64,000 bases of DNA from Vreelandella jeotgali Hwa (GCF_000334215.1 NZ_AMQY01000025.1:62001-126000); one strand, 5' to 3'; shown: positions 20,040 through 30,331, counted from the stretch's first letter. Notes: generated from the sequence alone by a model not told the origin. Translations and numbers: made by a program.

Positions 20040-21053
20040 TCAGCCCGTGGCGATCACTTCCTGACGCAGCTCATGGGGCATGGAAAAAGTGATGTCTTCC
20101 TCGCGCCCGGCGAGTTCGTCGGGCAGGCTGGCGCCAAGCTCCTGCAGGCGTTCGATCACACCCTTGACCAGCACTTCCGGGGCGCTGGCGCCGGCGGTAA
20201 CGCCGACCTTGCCGACCCCCGCCAGCCAGTCGGCGTCGATCTGCTCGGCGTTGTCGATCAGCCAGGCCGGCGTGCCCATGCGCTCGGAGAGTTCGCGCAG
20301 GCGGTTGGAGTTGGAGCTGTTGGGGCTGCCCACCACCAGCACCAGGTCGCTTTCATCGGCCAGGTCGCGCACCGCGTCCTGGCGGTTCTGCGTGGCGTAG
20401 CAGATGTCGTTCTTGCGCGGCCCCTGAATCGCGGGAAAGCGTTCACGCAGCGCGTCGATAACCTGGGCGGTATCGTCCATGGACAGCGTGGTCTGGGTCA
20501 CAAACGCCAGGGTGTCAGGGCTTTTGACGTCCAGATGGGCGACGTCGGCCTCGTCTTCCACCAGATAGATCCGCCCGCCGTGGGAGGTATCGTAGCGGCC
20601 CATGGTGCCTTCCACTTCCGGGTGGCCGTGGTGGCCGATGAGCACGCATTCCTGGCCGCGTTTGGCGTAGCGCAGCACCTCCATGTGCACCTTGGTCACC
20701 AGCGGGCAGGTGGCGTCGAAGACTTTCAGCCCCCGGCGCTCGGCGTCCTGCTGCACCGCCCGGGAGACACCGTGGGCGGAAAAAATCACGATCACGTCGT
20801 CGGGCACTTCGTCGAGCTCCTCGACGAAGACGGCGCCGCGCTCGCGCAGGGTTTCCACGACAAAACGGTTGTGCACTACCTCGTGGCGTACGTAAATCGG
20901 CGGGCCGAAGACGTCGAGCGCGCGGTTGACGATATCAATCGCGCGGTCCACACCGGCACAAAAGCCGCGCGGGTTGGCCAGCTTGATCGCTACCGGCGGC
21001 GCTTCTGCCGCGCCGGTCTGCGCCGGATAACGCTGCACGGAATCAGTCTGCAT
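20040..21053 (-). CDS. ispH: 4-hydroxy-3-methylbut-2-enyl diphosphate reductase
   Basis: The last enzyme of the MEP isoprenoid pathway, about 337 aa with an oxygen-sensitive iron-sulfur cluster. Cluster cysteines lie in [19 protein letters not shown] and [12 protein letters not shown]; the catalytic Glu region is [13 protein letters not shown]. Start ATG 21053 is preferred (AAGGCG at good spacing); ATG 21077 would add eight residues without a ribosome-binding site. It follows fkpB, the conserved lspA-fkpB-ispH order. Confidence 0.96.
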   Translation of the reverse strand: MQTDSVQRYPAQTGAAEAPPVAIKLANPRGFCAGVDRAIDIVNRALDVFGPPIYVRHEVVHNRFVVETLRERGAVFVEELDEVPDDVIVIFSAHGVSRAVQQDAERRGLKVFDATCPLVTKVHMEVLRYAKRGQECVLIGHHGHPEVEGTMGRYDTSHGGRIYLVEDEADVAHLDVKSPDTLAFVTQTTLSMDDTAQVIDALRERFPAIQGPRKNDICYATQNRQDAVRDLADESDLVLVVGSPNSSNSNRLRELSERMGTPAWLIDNAEQIDADWLAGVGKVGVTAGASAPEVLVKGVIERLQELGASLPDELAGREEDITFSMPHELRQEVIATG

Positions 21054-21137
21054 GGTATCGCCTTGATGACAGCTCATCGATGAAAACGCGCCGCGCTGCG
21101 CGGCGCAGGGTGAACGAAACAGCGCTGTGCGGCCGCG

Positions 21138-21587
21138 TTAATGCGTAACAGCCGGCGTAACGCTGATGACCTCGACCTCAAACGTCAGGGTGCGCCCCGC
21201 CAGCGGATGATTGAAATCCACTTCAACGCGGTCGCCGTCGACTTCCTTGACCACGCCGGGCAGCTCGGTGCCCGCCTTGTCGGCAAAGGACAGCATCAGC
21301 CCGGGCTCGGGGGTCTCATCGCCGAAATCCTCGCGCTTGAGGATCTGAATGTTCTGCTCGTTGTGCTGGCCAAACCCCTGTTCGGGCGGAATGCTGAAGT
21401 GCTCGTGGGCACCGGCCGCCAGGCCTTTCAGCGGATGCTCAAAGCCGGCCGGCAGATTGCCGTCGCCGAACTCGAAGGTGGCCGGATCCTTGTCTTTTGT
21501 GGAATCGACCACCGTATCGTCTTCCAGCTTCAGCGTGAAGTGCAGGGTAATTTCCATGCCTTCATCAATCAGGTAATCGTGGCTCAT
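21138..21587 (-). CDS. fkpB: FKBP-type peptidyl-prolyl isomerase (SlpA/FkpB)
   Basis: A 149-aa SlyD-like FKBP. The FKBP fold is interrupted by an insert-in-flap domain (about 75-125: PPEQGFGQHNEQNIQILKRE...), as in E. coli FkpB/SlpA. It lacks the His-rich metal-binding tail of SlyD. Likely a cytoplasmic folding helper. It sits between lspA and ispH, the position it holds in E. coli. Confidence 0.93.
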   Translation of the reverse strand: MSHDYLIDEGMEITLHFTLKLEDDTVVDSTKDKDPATFEFGDGNLPAGFEHPLKGLAAGAHEHFSIPPEQGFGQHNEQNIQILKREDFGDETPEPGLMLSFADKAGTELPGVVKEVDGDRVEVDFNHPLAGRTLTFEVEVISVTPAVTH

Positions 21588-21592
21588 GGGAC

Positions 21593-21622
21593 CGTGCCTC
21601 GCGTATGCGTGCCTCGTGTATA
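21593..21622. repeat. 15-bp tandem duplication upstream of fkpB
   Basis: CGTGCCTCGCGTATG (21593-21607) and CGTGCCTCGTGTATA (21608-21622), 13 of 15 identical, in the lspA-fkpB gap, immediately before the fkpB start. Confidence 0.7.
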
Positions 21623-21670
21623 AACGACGCCAATGGGAAATTGAATAGGGACGACAGGGCTAATGACAGC

Positions 21671-21698
21671 GTTGGCTGACGAAAGTTGGCTGACGAGA
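21671..21698. repeat. 14-bp tandem duplication in the lspA-fkpB gap
   Basis: GTTGGCTGACGAAA (21671-21684) and GTTGGCTGACGAGA (21685-21698), 13 of 14 identical, with a decayed third copy after it. Just downstream of the lspA stop. Confidence 0.7.
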
Positions 21699-21718
21699 GC
21701 CGGACGACAGCAACGAGC

Positions 21719-22270
21719 TCAGGCCGCCGGCGTTTTTTTCCGCCGCCGATCGCCCAGGATGGATTCCAGAATCAGGCCGATGGCGCCCAGCGTAATACCG
21801 ATATCGGCGACGTTAAACGCCGGGTAGTACCAGCCGCCAAGGTGAAACGAGAGAAAATCCACCACGTAGCCGTGCACCACGCGGTCGAACAGGTTGCCCA
21901 GCGCTCCGCCGATAATCAGCGCCAGCGCCGCGGCCAGGCGTTTTTCGTTGGCTTTCAATCGCATCAGCCATATCCCGAGCCCGATACAGGCGCCCACGGC
22001 GATGGCGGCAAACAGCCAGCGCTGCCAGCCCGGATGGCTGGCCAGAAAGCTGAACGCCGCGCCGGTATTGTGCACCAGCGTCAGGTTGAAAAACGCCGTC
22101 ACCTCGACGGGTTGCGCATAGCCGAGCCAGTGGCTGGCGGCATATTTGACGGCCAGGTCCAGCGCCAACACCGCCAGCGCCAGCCACAGCCAGCGCATGG
22201 GTCTGTGCATGGGCCTGTGCATGGCACGGTGCCCGGGCGCCGGCGTCTGTGCCCCGCGGTTATCAGGCAT
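21719..22270 (-). CDS. lspA: lipoprotein signal peptidase (signal peptidase II)
   Basis: An inner-membrane aspartyl protease that removes signal peptides from prolipoproteins such as BamD in this window. Four transmembrane helices; signature [10 protein letters not shown], catalytic aspartates in GNLFDR...VVDFL (Asp138) and FNVADIGI (Asp156). The start used is ATG 22270, overlapping the ileS stop by 8 bp; it gives 183 aa, longer than E. coli LspA (164). The N-terminus holds a duplicated HRPM from a 12-bp repeat, so ATGs further in (for example 22198) are also possible. Confidence 0.93.
   Translation of the reverse strand: MPDNRGAQTPAPGHRAMHRPMHRPMRWLWLALAVLALDLAVKYAASHWLGYAQPVEVTAFFNLTLVHNTGAAFSFLASHPGWQRWLFAAIAVGACIGLGIWLMRLKANEKRLAAALALIIGGALGNLFDRVVHGYVVDFLSFHLGGWYYPAFNVADIGITLGAIGLILESILGDRRRKKTPAA
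22197..22220 (-). repeat. 12-bp in-frame tandem repeat at the lspA N-terminus
   Basis: ATGGGTCTGTGC and ATGGGCCTGTGC (11 of 12 identical), with a third partial ATGGCACGG. In frame it encodes MHRPMHRPM before the first membrane helix of LspA. Confidence 0.75.
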
Positions 22271-25094
22271 AGCGGCGGGTCTCGCCTTCGCCCTCGGGCA
22301 GGTTGCTGATGCAGCGCCCGCAGAGGTCGGTATGTTGCGCGTGCTCGCCGACGTCCGGGCGGTGGTGCCAGCAGCGTTCGCACTTGGCGTGGGCGCTGGC
22401 ATTGACCGCCACTTTCAGGCCGTCGAGCTCGGTGGCTTCGGCGTCTTTTGCCTCGCCCAGCGGCTTGAGCGTTACCTCGCTGGTGAGCATGACAAAGCGC
22501 AGCTCGTCGCCCAGGCGGGCCAGGGTGGCGTGTAGCGCTTCATCCACGTAAAGCGTGACCTCGGCGGCCAGGCTGCCCTTGATCACCCCGGCGTTGCGCG
22601 CGTCTTCCAGGCACTTGTTCACCGCGTTCTTGACGTCGAGGAGCTGCGCCCAGAAATCGCGGCCCATCTCGGCGTCGGCGTCCAGGGTGGCCAGGCCGGT
22701 GTAATACTCTTCCAGCAGCACGCTGTCGCCGCGCTCGCCGGGGATATGCTCGAAGATTTCCTCGGCGGTGAACGACAGAATCGGCGCAATCCAGCGGCCC
22801 AGCGCCTCGATCACATGGTACAGCGCGGTCTGGGCGCTGCGCCGCGCGAGCGAATCGGCCTGGGTGGTGTACTGACGATCCTTGATCACGTCGAGATAGA
22901 AACCGCCCAGCTCACCGGCGCAGAAGTTGTGCACCTGCTGGTAGACGTCGAGAAAGCGGTACTCTTCGTAAGCTGTGTGAATACGCGCCTGCAGCTGTGC
23001 GGCGCGGTCGACTACCCAGCGGTCCAGCGCCAGCATGTCGCCAAACGCCAGGGCATCGCGCGAGGGCTCGAACCCGGTGAGGTTGCCGAGCAAAAAGCGC
23101 GAGGTATTACGGATGCGGCGGTAAACGTCGGCGGTGCGCTTGAGGATTTCGTCCGACACGGCCATTTCGCCGGAGTAGTCGGTGGAAGCGACCCAGAGAC
23201 GCAGAATGTCCGCCCCCAGCTTGTCCATTACTTCCTGGGGCGCGACGACGTTGCCGGCGGACTTGGACATCTTGCGGCCCCGGGCGTCCACGGTGAAGCC
23301 GTGGGTCAGCAGCTCGCGGTACGGCGCGTGGCCGTCGATGGCGCAGCCGGTCAAAAGCGACGAATGGAACCAGCCGCGGTGCTGATCCGAGCCTTCCAGG
23401 TAAAGGTCCGCGCGGGGGCCGGACTCATGACCGTGGGGGTGCGAGCCGCGTAATACGTGGCGGTGAGTGGTGCCGGAGTCAAACCAGACGTCGAGGGTGT
23501 CGGTGACCTTGTCGTAGTTCTCGGCCTCGGCGCCCAGCAGCTCTGCCGGGTCGAGTTTGAACCAGGCGTCGATGCCGCCCTGCTCGACCCGCCTGGCGGC
23601 TTCTTCGATCAGCCCTACGGTGCGCGGATGCAGCTCGCCGCTTTGCTTGTGCAGGAACAGCGGCAGCGGCACGCCCCAGTTGCGCTGGCGGGAGATACAC
23701 CAGTCGGGGCGGTTGGCGATCATCGCGTGCAGTCGCGCCTGGCCCCAGCCCGGCGTGAAGCGGGTGGCGTCGACGCCTTCGAGCGCACGCTCACGCAGCG
23801 TTTTGCCGCCCTTGCCGGGCAGGTCCATGCCCACAAACCACTGCGCCGTGGCGCGATAGATCACCGGCGTTTTGTGCCGCCAGCAGTGCATGTAGCTGTG
23901 GGTGATGGGGATGTGCGCCAGCAGCGCGTCTTCTTCACGCAGCTTGTCGACGATATGCGGGTTGGCCTTCCAGATCATCTGGCCGCCGAAATGCTCCAGA
24001 TCATCGGCGTAGACGCCGTTGCCCTGCACCGGGTTGAGCATGTCGTCAAACTCCATGCCATGGTCGCGGCAGGTGTTGAAGTCGTCGACCCCGTAGGACG
24101 GCGCGGAGTGAACGATGCCGGTGCTGCCCTCTTCGCATTCCACGTAGTCGGCCAGATACACCGGCGACAGGCGCGCATACAGCGGGTGGCGAAAGCGAAT
24201 CAGGTCCAGCGCCCTGCCCGGCGCAGTGGCAATCGATTTGCCCGCGAGGCCAAAGCGTTCGAGGCAGCTGGCCACCAGCTCTTCGGCGACCAGCAGCAGG
24301 CGTTCGCCCACGTCGACCAGCGCGTAAGTGAAGTCCGGATGGACGTTGAGCGCCTGGTTGGCGGGAATGGTCCAGGGCGTGGTAGTCCAGATGGCCACCG
24401 CCGCCGGTTTGGGCAGCGCCTCAAGGCCGAATGCGGCCGCCAGGGAGTCGGCGTCTTCCACCGGGAAGGCGACGTCGATGGCGTCGGATTTCTTGTCTGC
24501 GTATTCGACCTCGGCCTCGGCCAGCGCCGAGCCGCAGTCGAAGCACCAGTTCACCGGTTTGAGGCCCTTGAACACGTAGCCGGCCTCTACCATTTCGCCC
24601 AGCGCGCGGATTTCACCGGCTTCGTTGGCATAGTCCATGGAGCGGTAGGGATGGTCCCAGTCGCCCACCACGCCCAGGCGAACAAACTCGGCCAGCTGGG
24701 TTTCGATCTGCGCGCCGGCGTATTCGCGGCACAGATCCCGGGCGTGGGCGGCTTCGAGATGCTTGCCGTGGGTGGTTTCCACCTTGTGCTCGATGGGCAG
24801 GCCGTGGCAGTCCCAGCCCGGCACGTAGGGCGCATCAAAGCCCGCCAGGTTTTTCGACTTGACGATGATGTCTTTCAGAATCTTGTTGACCGCGTGGCCG
24901 ATATGGATGCTGCCGTTGGCGTAGGGAGGGCCATCGTGAAGCACAAACAGCGGCTTGCCCGCGCGAGCCTGGCGCAGGCGCTGGTAAATATCCATGTCCT
25001 GCCAGCGGGAGACGCGCCCGGGTTCGCGTTTGGGCAACATGCCGCGCATGGGAAAATCGGTTTCGGGCAGGTTCAGCGTGTGCTTGTAATCCAT
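22263..25094 (-). CDS. ileS: isoleucyl-tRNA synthetase
   Basis: A 943-aa class I synthetase charging tRNA-Ile, with editing (CP1) domain. HIGH motif in [17 protein letters not shown] loop [12 protein letters not shown]; bacterial C-terminal zinc-finger cysteines CERCWHHR...CGRC. Start ATG 25094 ([18 protein letters not shown]) is the family start; the open frame to 25280 is ribF in another frame. ribF ends 8 bp upstream and lspA overlaps downstream: the classic ribF-ileS-lspA operon. Confidence 0.98.
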   Translation of the reverse strand: MDYKHTLNLPETDFPMRGMLPKREPGRVSRWQDMDIYQRLRQARAGKPLFVLHDGPPYANGSIHIGHAVNKILKDIIVKSKNLAGFDAPYVPGWDCHGLPIEHKVETTHGKHLEAAHARDLCREYAGAQIETQLAEFVRLGVVGDWDHPYRSMDYANEAGEIRALGEMVEAGYVFKGLKPVNWCFDCGSALAEAEVEYADKKSDAIDVAFPVEDADSLAAAFGLEALPKPAAVAIWTTTPWTIPANQALNVHPDFTYALVDVGERLLLVAEELVASCLERFGLAGKSIATAPGRALDLIRFRHPLYARLSPVYLADYVECEEGSTGIVHSAPSYGVDDFNTCRDHGMEFDDMLNPVQGNGVYADDLEHFGGQMIWKANPHIVDKLREEDALLAHIPITHSYMHCWRHKTPVIYRATAQWFVGMDLPGKGGKTLRERALEGVDATRFTPGWGQARLHAMIANRPDWCISRQRNWGVPLPLFLHKQSGELHPRTVGLIEEAARRVEQGGIDAWFKLDPAELLGAEAENYDKVTDTLDVWFDSGTTHRHVLRGSHPHGHESGPRADLYLEGSDQHRGWFHSSLLTGCAIDGHAPYRELLTHGFTVDARGRKMSKSAGNVVAPQEVMDKLGADILRLWVASTDYSGEMAVSDEILKRTADVYRRIRNTSRFLLGNLTGFEPSRDALAFGDMLALDRWVVDRAAQLQARIHTAYEEYRFLDVYQQVHNFCAGELGGFYLDVIKDRQYTTQADSLARRSAQTALYHVIEALGRWIAPILSFTAEEIFEHIPGERGDSVLLEEYYTGLATLDADAEMGRDFWAQLLDVKNAVNKCLEDARNAGVIKGSLAAEVTLYVDEALHATLARLGDELRFVMLTSEVTLKPLGEAKDAEATELDGLKVAVNASAHAKCERCWHHRPDVGEHAQHTDLCGRCISNLPEGEGETRRYA

Positions 25095-25101
25095 AGTCCG
25101 G

Positions 25102-26163
25102 TCAGCCGTCGTTAGCGTCGGCGGCGCTATCCGCCGAGGAAGAATCAAAAGAGAATGCCGCTTCCGGCCCGGGCGGGGCCGACGCCAGCGGCAAGGCATC
25201 CATATCATGCAGCGTGGTGCTGTCCGCCGGGAGCCGGCACGGCGCGAAATAGCGCCGGGCGCTCGCCTGGTCCCGGGCAATCTGGCGCTTCAACGCGTCA
25301 AGGTCGTCGAACGTCACTTCACCGCGCAGCCTGGCGCAGGGGACAACCGTCATCCGCTGCCCGTACAGATCGCCGTTGAAATCGAACAGGTGCACTTCCA
25401 GCGTTGGCCGTTTGGCCGCCACCGTGGGGCGAAAGCCGACGTTGGCCACCCCCGTGTAGCAGCTGCCGTCTTCCAGCCCCACCATGACCGCAAACACGCC
25501 GCGCAGGGTCAGCGGCTGCGTGAGCATGGGCAGGTTGGCCGTGGGCGCACCGATGGTGCGGCCCAGCTGCTGGTCGCGCACCACGCGACCCGCCAGCGCA
25601 TGGGGCCGCCCAAGCAGCCGCGCCGCGGCGTGAAAATTGCCGCTGGCCAGCAGGGTACGCACCCGGGTGCTGGAGACGCGCTCGTTGTCCAGGTTGAAGC
25701 TGCGGGTATTTTCCACGCCGAAACCACATTCTTGGCCCACGGCTTCCAGCAGGGCAAAGTCGCCCTGGCGGTCGCAGCCAAAGCGAAAGTCATCGCCCAC
25801 TACCAGGTACTCGACGCCCAGCCCGGCGACCAGTATCCGGTCGATAAATTCTCGCCCGGTCAGGCTGCGCAGGGCGTTGTTGAACGGCAGGCACAGAATC
25901 CGGTCGACGCCGTAATGCTGCAGCAGGCGGACCTTGTCGCCGAGCCGGGTCAGCCGTGGCGGCGCCTGGTCGCCAGCGAAAAATTCCCGGGGCTGGGGCT
26001 CGAACACCACCACGGTCAGCGGCAGATTCAGGCGTGCAGCGTGCTCGCGGCACTGCTGCAGTATGGCCTGGTGGCCGCGATGCACGCCGTCAAAATTGCC
26101 GATGGTTGCCACGCAACCCCGGCCCGATGCGGGTAGATTGTGCAAACCTCGTATGACGTGCAT
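25102..26163 (-). CDS. ribF: bifunctional riboflavin kinase / FAD synthetase
   Basis: A 353-aa enzyme making FMN then FAD from riboflavin. The N-terminal nucleotidyltransferase domain shows [15 protein letters not shown] and [11 protein letters not shown]; the C-terminal kinase domain shows GAPTANLP and the GRTIG loop. The last 35 or so residues form an acidic, low-complexity tail ([16 protein letters not shown]) not needed for activity in the family. It lies in the murJ-ribF-ileS order. Confidence 0.96.
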   Translation of the reverse strand: MHVIRGLHNLPASGRGCVATIGNFDGVHRGHQAILQQCREHAARLNLPLTVVVFEPQPREFFAGDQAPPRLTRLGDKVRLLQHYGVDRILCLPFNNALRSLTGREFIDRILVAGLGVEYLVVGDDFRFGCDRQGDFALLEAVGQECGFGVENTRSFNLDNERVSSTRVRTLLASGNFHAAARLLGRPHALAGRVVRDQQLGRTIGAPTANLPMLTQPLTLRGVFAVMVGLEDGSCYTGVANVGFRPTVAAKRPTLEVHLFDFNGDLYGQRMTVVPCARLRGEVTFDDLDALKRQIARDQASARRYFAPCRLPADSTTLHDMDALPLASAPPGPEAAFSFDSSSADSAADANDG

Positions 26164-26324
26164 GCCACCTCAGCCGTTGGTTGGTTGCCGGATATCCGCT
26201 GGTTTTCCGGCTATGGAGTGACGCCCCCTCATGGCCATTACGCCCGCGTACAACGCGGGATTATACCCCACCCGGCGCCGGGTTCCAGGCCTGGTCGATC
26301 GGCGGGCCGGCTAACGCTTTATCG

Positions 26325-27938
26325 CTAACTGTTCATGCGCAGATGCCGCAGCCTGAGCCCGGCCAGCCACAGCCAGGCAAAATACAGGCTCGCGCCGGCT
26401 ACCACCAGCCACGCGGCCCGGCCCACGCGCTGCATCAGGCTGAAATCAAACCATGCCTGCCCGTCGGGGGCCAGCGCAAACAGCCCCGCCACCATTACCC
26501 CGCAGCCGCCCAGCAGCTGCACGGCAAAGCGCCCCCAGCCGGGCTGAAAAACCAGCACGCCGCGCTTGCGCAGCAGGTAGCCCAGCAGCCCGGCGTTCAG
26601 GCAGGCCGAGAGCCCGGTAGCCAACGCCAGCCCGGCGTGGGCCAGCGGCCAGATCAACACCAGATTGAATAGCATATTGGCCACCATCGCCACCACGCCG
26701 ACCTTGACCGGCGTTTTGGTGTCCTGGCGGGCAAAAAAGCCCGGCGCCAGCACCTTGATCAACATGAACGCGGGAAGCCCGAAGGCATAGGCCCGCAGGC
26801 TCATGGCGGCCATCTGCATATCCCGATCGGTCATCGCCCCATAATGGAACAGCGTGGTCAACAGCGGCTCGGCGAGCACCGCCAGCGCCAGCGCCGCCGG
26901 GAGTCCCAGCAGCAATACCATACGGATCGCCCAGTCGAGCATGGCGGAGAAGTGCTCCCGGGACTGATCGGCATGGCGCCGCGACAGCGCCGGGAGGATC
27001 ACCGTGCCAATGGCGACGCCGAACACGCCCAGCGGCAGTTCTACCAGGCGGTCGGAATAGTACAGCCAGGAAACGCTGCCGCCGGCCAGCAGCGACGCCA
27101 GCACCGTATCCAGCAGCAGGTTGATCTGGGATACCGAAACGCCGAACAGCGCCGGCGCCATCAGCTTCAGAATGCGCCTGACGCCGGGGTGGGCAAAGTT
27201 CGGCCAGGGGACGGGCAAAAGCCCCAGCCGCGCCAGAAACGGCACCTGAAACCCCAGCTGCGCGCAGCCGGCAATCAACACGCCCCAGGCCAGCCCCATC
27301 GCCGGCACGTCCATCAGCGGGGTCAGCAACAGCGCCGCGCCGATCAGCGACAGGTTGAGCAGCACCGGCGTGAAGGCCGGTACGGCAAAGCGGCTCCAGG
27401 TATTCAGCACGCTGCCGGCAAACGCCGTCAGCGAAATCAGCAGCAGATAGGGAAACGTCAGCCGCAGCATGTCGGCGGTCAGCGCGAGCTTGTCGGGATC
27501 GCGGCCAAAGCCCGGGGCAAAGGCCCAGACCAGCCAGGGCGCGGCGAACATGGCCAGCGCCGTCAACAGCGCCAGCACCGCCCCGAGGCTCCCGGCGGTG
27601 GCGTTCAGCAGCTGGCGGATATCGGCCCGGGAGCGCTGAATGGAATATTCCGACAGCACCGGCACAAACGCCTGGTTGAAGGCCCCTTCGGCAAATAGCC
27701 GGCGCAGGAAATTGGGGATCTTGAAAGCGACAAAAAACGCATCGGCCCCGCCGCCGGCACCCAGCAGCGCGGCAATTACCACGTCGCGCACCAGCCCCAT
27801 GACCCGAGACAGCAGGGTCATGGAGCTGACAACCAGCCCCGAACCTATCAGCCCCTTGCGTACCGGCGGCGCGGTTTTATCGGCCGCCCGAGGGGCGCGG
27901 TTCGGGTGATCTGTACCGGCCGGGGGTTCTGTGCTCAT
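26325..27938 (-). CDS. murJ: lipid II flippase MurJ
   Basis: A 537-aa polytopic inner-membrane protein (MVF/MATE-like, about 14 helices) that flips lipid II for peptidoglycan synthesis. Typical family segments: SRVMGLVRDVVIAALLGAG, AFFVAFKIPNFLRRLFAEGAFNQAFVP, and DTVLASLLAGGSVSWLYYSDRLVELPLGVFGVAIGTVILP. Start ATG 27938 (MSTEPPAG); the frame to 28013 has no support. The N-terminal 40 residues are hydrophilic. It is separated from rpsT by a terminator. Confidence 0.96.
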   Translation of the reverse strand: MSTEPPAGTDHPNRAPRAADKTAPPVRKGLIGSGLVVSSMTLLSRVMGLVRDVVIAALLGAGGGADAFFVAFKIPNFLRRLFAEGAFNQAFVPVLSEYSIQRSRADIRQLLNATAGSLGAVLALLTALAMFAAPWLVWAFAPGFGRDPDKLALTADMLRLTFPYLLLISLTAFAGSVLNTWSRFAVPAFTPVLLNLSLIGAALLLTPLMDVPAMGLAWGVLIAGCAQLGFQVPFLARLGLLPVPWPNFAHPGVRRILKLMAPALFGVSVSQINLLLDTVLASLLAGGSVSWLYYSDRLVELPLGVFGVAIGTVILPALSRRHADQSREHFSAMLDWAIRMVLLLGLPAALALAVLAEPLLTTLFHYGAMTDRDMQMAAMSLRAYAFGLPAFMLIKVLAPGFFARQDTKTPVKVGVVAMVANMLFNLVLIWPLAHAGLALATGLSACLNAGLLGYLLRKRGVLVFQPGWGRFAVQLLGGCGVMVAGLFALAPDGQAWFDFSLMQRVGRAAWLVVAGASLYFAWLWLAGLRLRHLRMNS

Positions 27939-27960
27939 CGCTTGTATTCCGTGCTCGTCC
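27927..27960. repeat. 20-bp spaced duplication over the murJ start codon
   Basis: TTCTGTGCTCATCG (27927-27940) recurs as TTCCGTGCTCGTCC (27947-27960), 11 of 14 identical, period 20. The first copy contains the murJ start codon. Confidence 0.5.
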
Positions 27961-28012
27961 TGCGGGCCTGCCCTTATTGAGGGTTTGCGGCAACGGCGCT
28001 GTTTGCCGGGCA

Positions 28013-28040
28013 TAAAAAAACCGGCCGCAGCCGGTTTTTT
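28013..28040 (-). terminator. rpsT rho-independent terminator
   Basis: AAAAAACCGGC and its perfect complement GCCGGTTTTTT, separated by a short loop: the T-run on the minus strand ends rpsT transcription 16 bp after its stop. Symmetrical A/T flanks could make it bidirectional. Confidence 0.92.
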
Positions 28041-28055
28041 CGGGCGCCTGCCGGC

Positions 28056-28322
28056 TTACGCCGCCAGTGCCTTGACGCGCTTGTTCAAGCGGCTTTTCAG
28101 GCGTGCGGCCTTTTTCTTGGACATGGCGTCCTTGTCGGCAATGCGGTCGATCACCGGCTGCGCTGCCTTGAACTCCGCCATGGCCGCAGCGTGATCGCCG
28201 GTTTCAACGGCCTTGATCACACGCTTGACGTAGGTACGCGCCATGCTGCGCTGGCTGGATTTGCGAGCGCGACGCTGCTCGGACTGACGGGCACGCTTGC
28301 GGGCTTGTTTGGTGTTCGCCAC
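28056..28322 (-). CDS. rpsT: 30S ribosomal protein S20
   Basis: An 88-aa, highly basic primary 16S rRNA-binding protein. It begins MANTKQARKRARQSEQRR and is full length. A CAAGGAG-type ribosome-binding site lies upstream. It is followed by its own terminator and then murJ, the usual gammaproteobacterial neighbourhood. Confidence 0.98.
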   Translation of the reverse strand: MANTKQARKRARQSEQRRARKSSQRSMARTYVKRVIKAVETGDHAAAMAEFKAAQPVIDRIADKDAMSKKKAARLKSRLNKRVKALAA

Positions 28323-28370
28323 GGGCTATCTCCTTGGAGAATGAGGCTGCCGGCCTGGCAGCCACGGGTA

Positions 28371-28418
28371 AATTCAATGTTGGTTGAATTCGATACTGAC
28401 CGAATTCAACGTCGCCGC
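28371..28418. repeat. 16-bp tandem repeat, 3 copies, upstream of rpsT
   Basis: AATTCAATGTTGGTTG, AATTCGATACTGACCG and AATTCAACGTCGCCGC, period 16. Copies 1-2 and 3 also create a perfect inverted repeat GTTGAATTCG / CGAATTCAAC (28383-28392, 28401-28410), about 60 bp upstream of the rpsT start, which could act in the leader RNA. Confidence 0.75.
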
Positions 28419-28516
28419 CGGTGCGGCGCTGCGTTAAACCGCGATTCGGGTATCCGCGTGCCGGGCAGGCCGCACTGTACGGTCTGTCGCCGGCTGCTGT
28501 CCTCACGGATACCGTC

Positions 28517-28583
28517 TCTCGCCAAAAGCTGTATTTCGCTAAAAGCGACGTTTCGCTAAAAGCTATATCTCGCCAAAGTCAGT
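28517..28583. repeat. 17-bp tandem repeat, 4 copies
   Basis: Units start at 28517, 28534, 28551 and 28568 (TCTCGCCAAAAGCTGTA, TTTCGCTAAAAGCGACG, TTTCGCTAAAAGCTATA, TCTCGCCAAAG...), exactly 17 bp apart. Intergenic. Confidence 0.85.
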
Positions 28584-28759
28584 GTCGTACAGGCGGCAAG
28601 GCCATCTGCCGACAAGGGCTTTATACGGGCATGTCTGAGAGGATGGCGCATCCTAGCACAGGCGGTATTGACTGGCCAGCGCCATGACCCAGGCCGGACA
28701 TTGCCGCTGGCCGGCGACTCAGGAGCCGAACCGCTGACGAAAAAACCTAGCACAAAGAC

Positions 28760-28786
28760 AACAGCCCGCCTGAAAGGCGGGCTGTT
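28760..28786 (-). terminator. fliD hairpin terminator
   Basis: A perfect 12-bp stem AACAGCCCGCCT / AGGCGGGCTGTT with a GAA loop, 30 bp after the fliD stop. The downstream T content on the minus strand is modest (TGTCTTTGTG), so termination strength is uncertain. Confidence 0.65.
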
Positions 28787-28816
28787 ACTGCGCCGTAGCG
28801 CCGGGTGGGCAATAAC

Positions 28817-30172
28817 TTACTGGCCGCCCAGCCCGCTCAGCTGCTGGCTGAGATAGCTACTGGTCTGGTTCATCTGCGCCACCATGCTATCCAGCTCGCT
28901 GAACTGGGAGCGATAGCGGGAGACGGTGCGATCGACCGACTGCTCCATGCGCTCGTGGCGCTGGTTGAGCGATTCGATGCGGTTTTCAGCGCCGGTAATG
29001 GCGTTTTCTACCGCGCCGTTATCGCTGAGCATCTGGCCCACCGTTGTTTCGGCCTGGGCGGCAAAGCCCTCCTTGCCGTCAACGCCGGTGAAGAAGTCCG
29101 ACAGCGCCTGCTGGTCGTTGGAAAGCACATCGTCGAGCTTGTCGCTATCCAGCGAGAGGGTGCCGTCGACCTCCATGGAAATGCCGACGTCGTTGAGCAT
29201 GGAGAATTCGCTGCCGGTATCGCTGGAACCGCCCATTACACTGCGCAGGCGCGATTCCACCATGCGCACCGAGCTATCCCCGTTAAGCTCGCCGGCCTGG
29301 CCGGTCTCGGCGTTGAAGGATGTCAGGTCGCCGGTGGTTTCCTTGAGGCCGTTGTAGGCATCAACAAAGCCGTTTACCGCTTCGCGCACGGCCAGCGTAT
29401 CCTGCTGGACTTCCACAGTGCTGTCACCGGCTTCGGCCAGATCCAGCGTTACGCCCTGAATAGCACCTTCGACCTGGTTGCTACCGCTGGTGATACCAAC
29501 GCCGTTGACCGTCAGATCCGCATCGCTGCCTTTCTGCAAGACACCATCACCACCGTCAACACCGGCGTTCAGATCACCACCAAACGAAAAGTTGTTGACC
29601 GAAGCGTCACTGCCAGTCTCTGCCGAACTCAGCGCCAGACGATAGTTGCCGCTGCTGCTACCGTCATTGACGATGCTGGCATTGACACCGGCGTTTTCAT
29701 TGGCGTTGATCGCATCGCGGACATCTTCCAGCGAACTGCCGGCCGCAATATCCACGGTCTGATCACCTTTACCTTCAAAGTTCAGGGTGAGCGTTTGCTC
29801 CGAACCATTGGTCAGGTCGCTTTCGGTATCGTCAACACCTTCCGAGGCCAGGGTGCCGCGCGATGCCAGTTCGTTTACCGTGACTTCGTAGCTGCCGGCC
29901 ACGGCTTCCTTATCGGCAGAGGCTTCAACGGCGTCGCCGCTGGTGCTGGTCGACAGGCTTGAATACAGGTTGCTGTCATTCAGCGTTTTCGAGGCATCCT
30001 GAAACTCGGAGAGCGCGCTCTTCAGCTGGCCGAACGCCGAGATTCGGGTGTCCTGGTTGTCTATCTGTTGCTCAACGGGCTTGAGTTTCTGCTGTTCAGC
30101 GTTTTTGAGCTGATCCAGCATGCCGTTCAGGTCAAGGCCTGAACCAATACCCAGTGATGTAATCGTACCCAT
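28817..30172 (-). CDS. fliD: flagellar filament capping protein FliD
   Basis: A 451-aa flagellar cap (HAP2). The N-terminal D0/D1 region MGTITSLGIGSGLDLNGMLDQLKNAEQQKLKPVEQ is characteristic; the centre is acidic beta-rich (D2/D3); the C-terminal part (about 380-451) is an amphipathic coiled coil ending in MVAQMNQTSSYLSQQLSGLGGQ. Start ATG 30172 with AAAGGATGG; the 12 codons upstream are not homologous. It stands alone: no flagellin, fliS or fliT lies on either side, which is unusual. Confidence 0.93.
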   Translation of the reverse strand: MGTITSLGIGSGLDLNGMLDQLKNAEQQKLKPVEQQIDNQDTRISAFGQLKSALSEFQDASKTLNDSNLYSSLSTSTSGDAVEASADKEAVAGSYEVTVNELASRGTLASEGVDDTESDLTNGSEQTLTLNFEGKGDQTVDIAAGSSLEDVRDAINANENAGVNASIVNDGSSSGNYRLALSSAETGSDASVNNFSFGGDLNAGVDGGDGVLQKGSDADLTVNGVGITSGSNQVEGAIQGVTLDLAEAGDSTVEVQQDTLAVREAVNGFVDAYNGLKETTGDLTSFNAETGQAGELNGDSSVRMVESRLRSVMGGSSDTGSEFSMLNDVGISMEVDGTLSLDSDKLDDVLSNDQQALSDFFTGVDGKEGFAAQAETTVGQMLSDNGAVENAITGAENRIESLNQRHERMEQSVDRTVSRYRSQFSELDSMVAQMNQTSSYLSQQLSGLGGQ

Positions 30173-30266
30173 GTTAAAACCATCCTTTTCATAGGGCAGC
30201 GACCCCACGAATTATCCGTTGCGACGTTATCACTCCATGTGTATCCGTCATGGTGACGTTATCCGT

Positions 30267-30296
30267 ATTATAGTATGTCGGCCGCATGCCGGCCAA
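30267..30296 (-). promoter_or_regulatory. sigma-70 promoter candidate of fliD
   Basis: On the minus strand a perfect -10 TATAAT (30272-30267) and -35 TTGGCC (30296-30291), spacer 18. It would start transcription about 90 bases upstream of fliD. No sigma-28 (flagellar) consensus was recognised. Confidence 0.5.
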
Positions 30297-30331
30297 CTTT
30301 AACCCCGAATACACAAGCCGTGGAACCTTGT

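Larger units (their letters stand above)
28323..28816. other. rpsT-fliD intergenic region
   Basis: About 490 bp without a supported gene. It contains the rpsT leader, a 16-bp x3 tandem repeat (28371-28418), a 17-bp x4 tandem repeat (28517-28583) and the fliD terminator (28760-28786). I could not fix the rpsT promoter. Confidence 0.6.

Noticed and set aside
28383..28410. Specific operator for rpsT from the GTTGAATTCG palindrome
   Set aside because: The palindrome arises from the 16-bp direct repeat and may be accidental; no known regulator of rpsT uses such a site.
28517..28583. CRISPR-like array (regular 17-bp repeats)
   Set aside because: The period is too short, there are no distinct spacers, and no cas genes are in the window.
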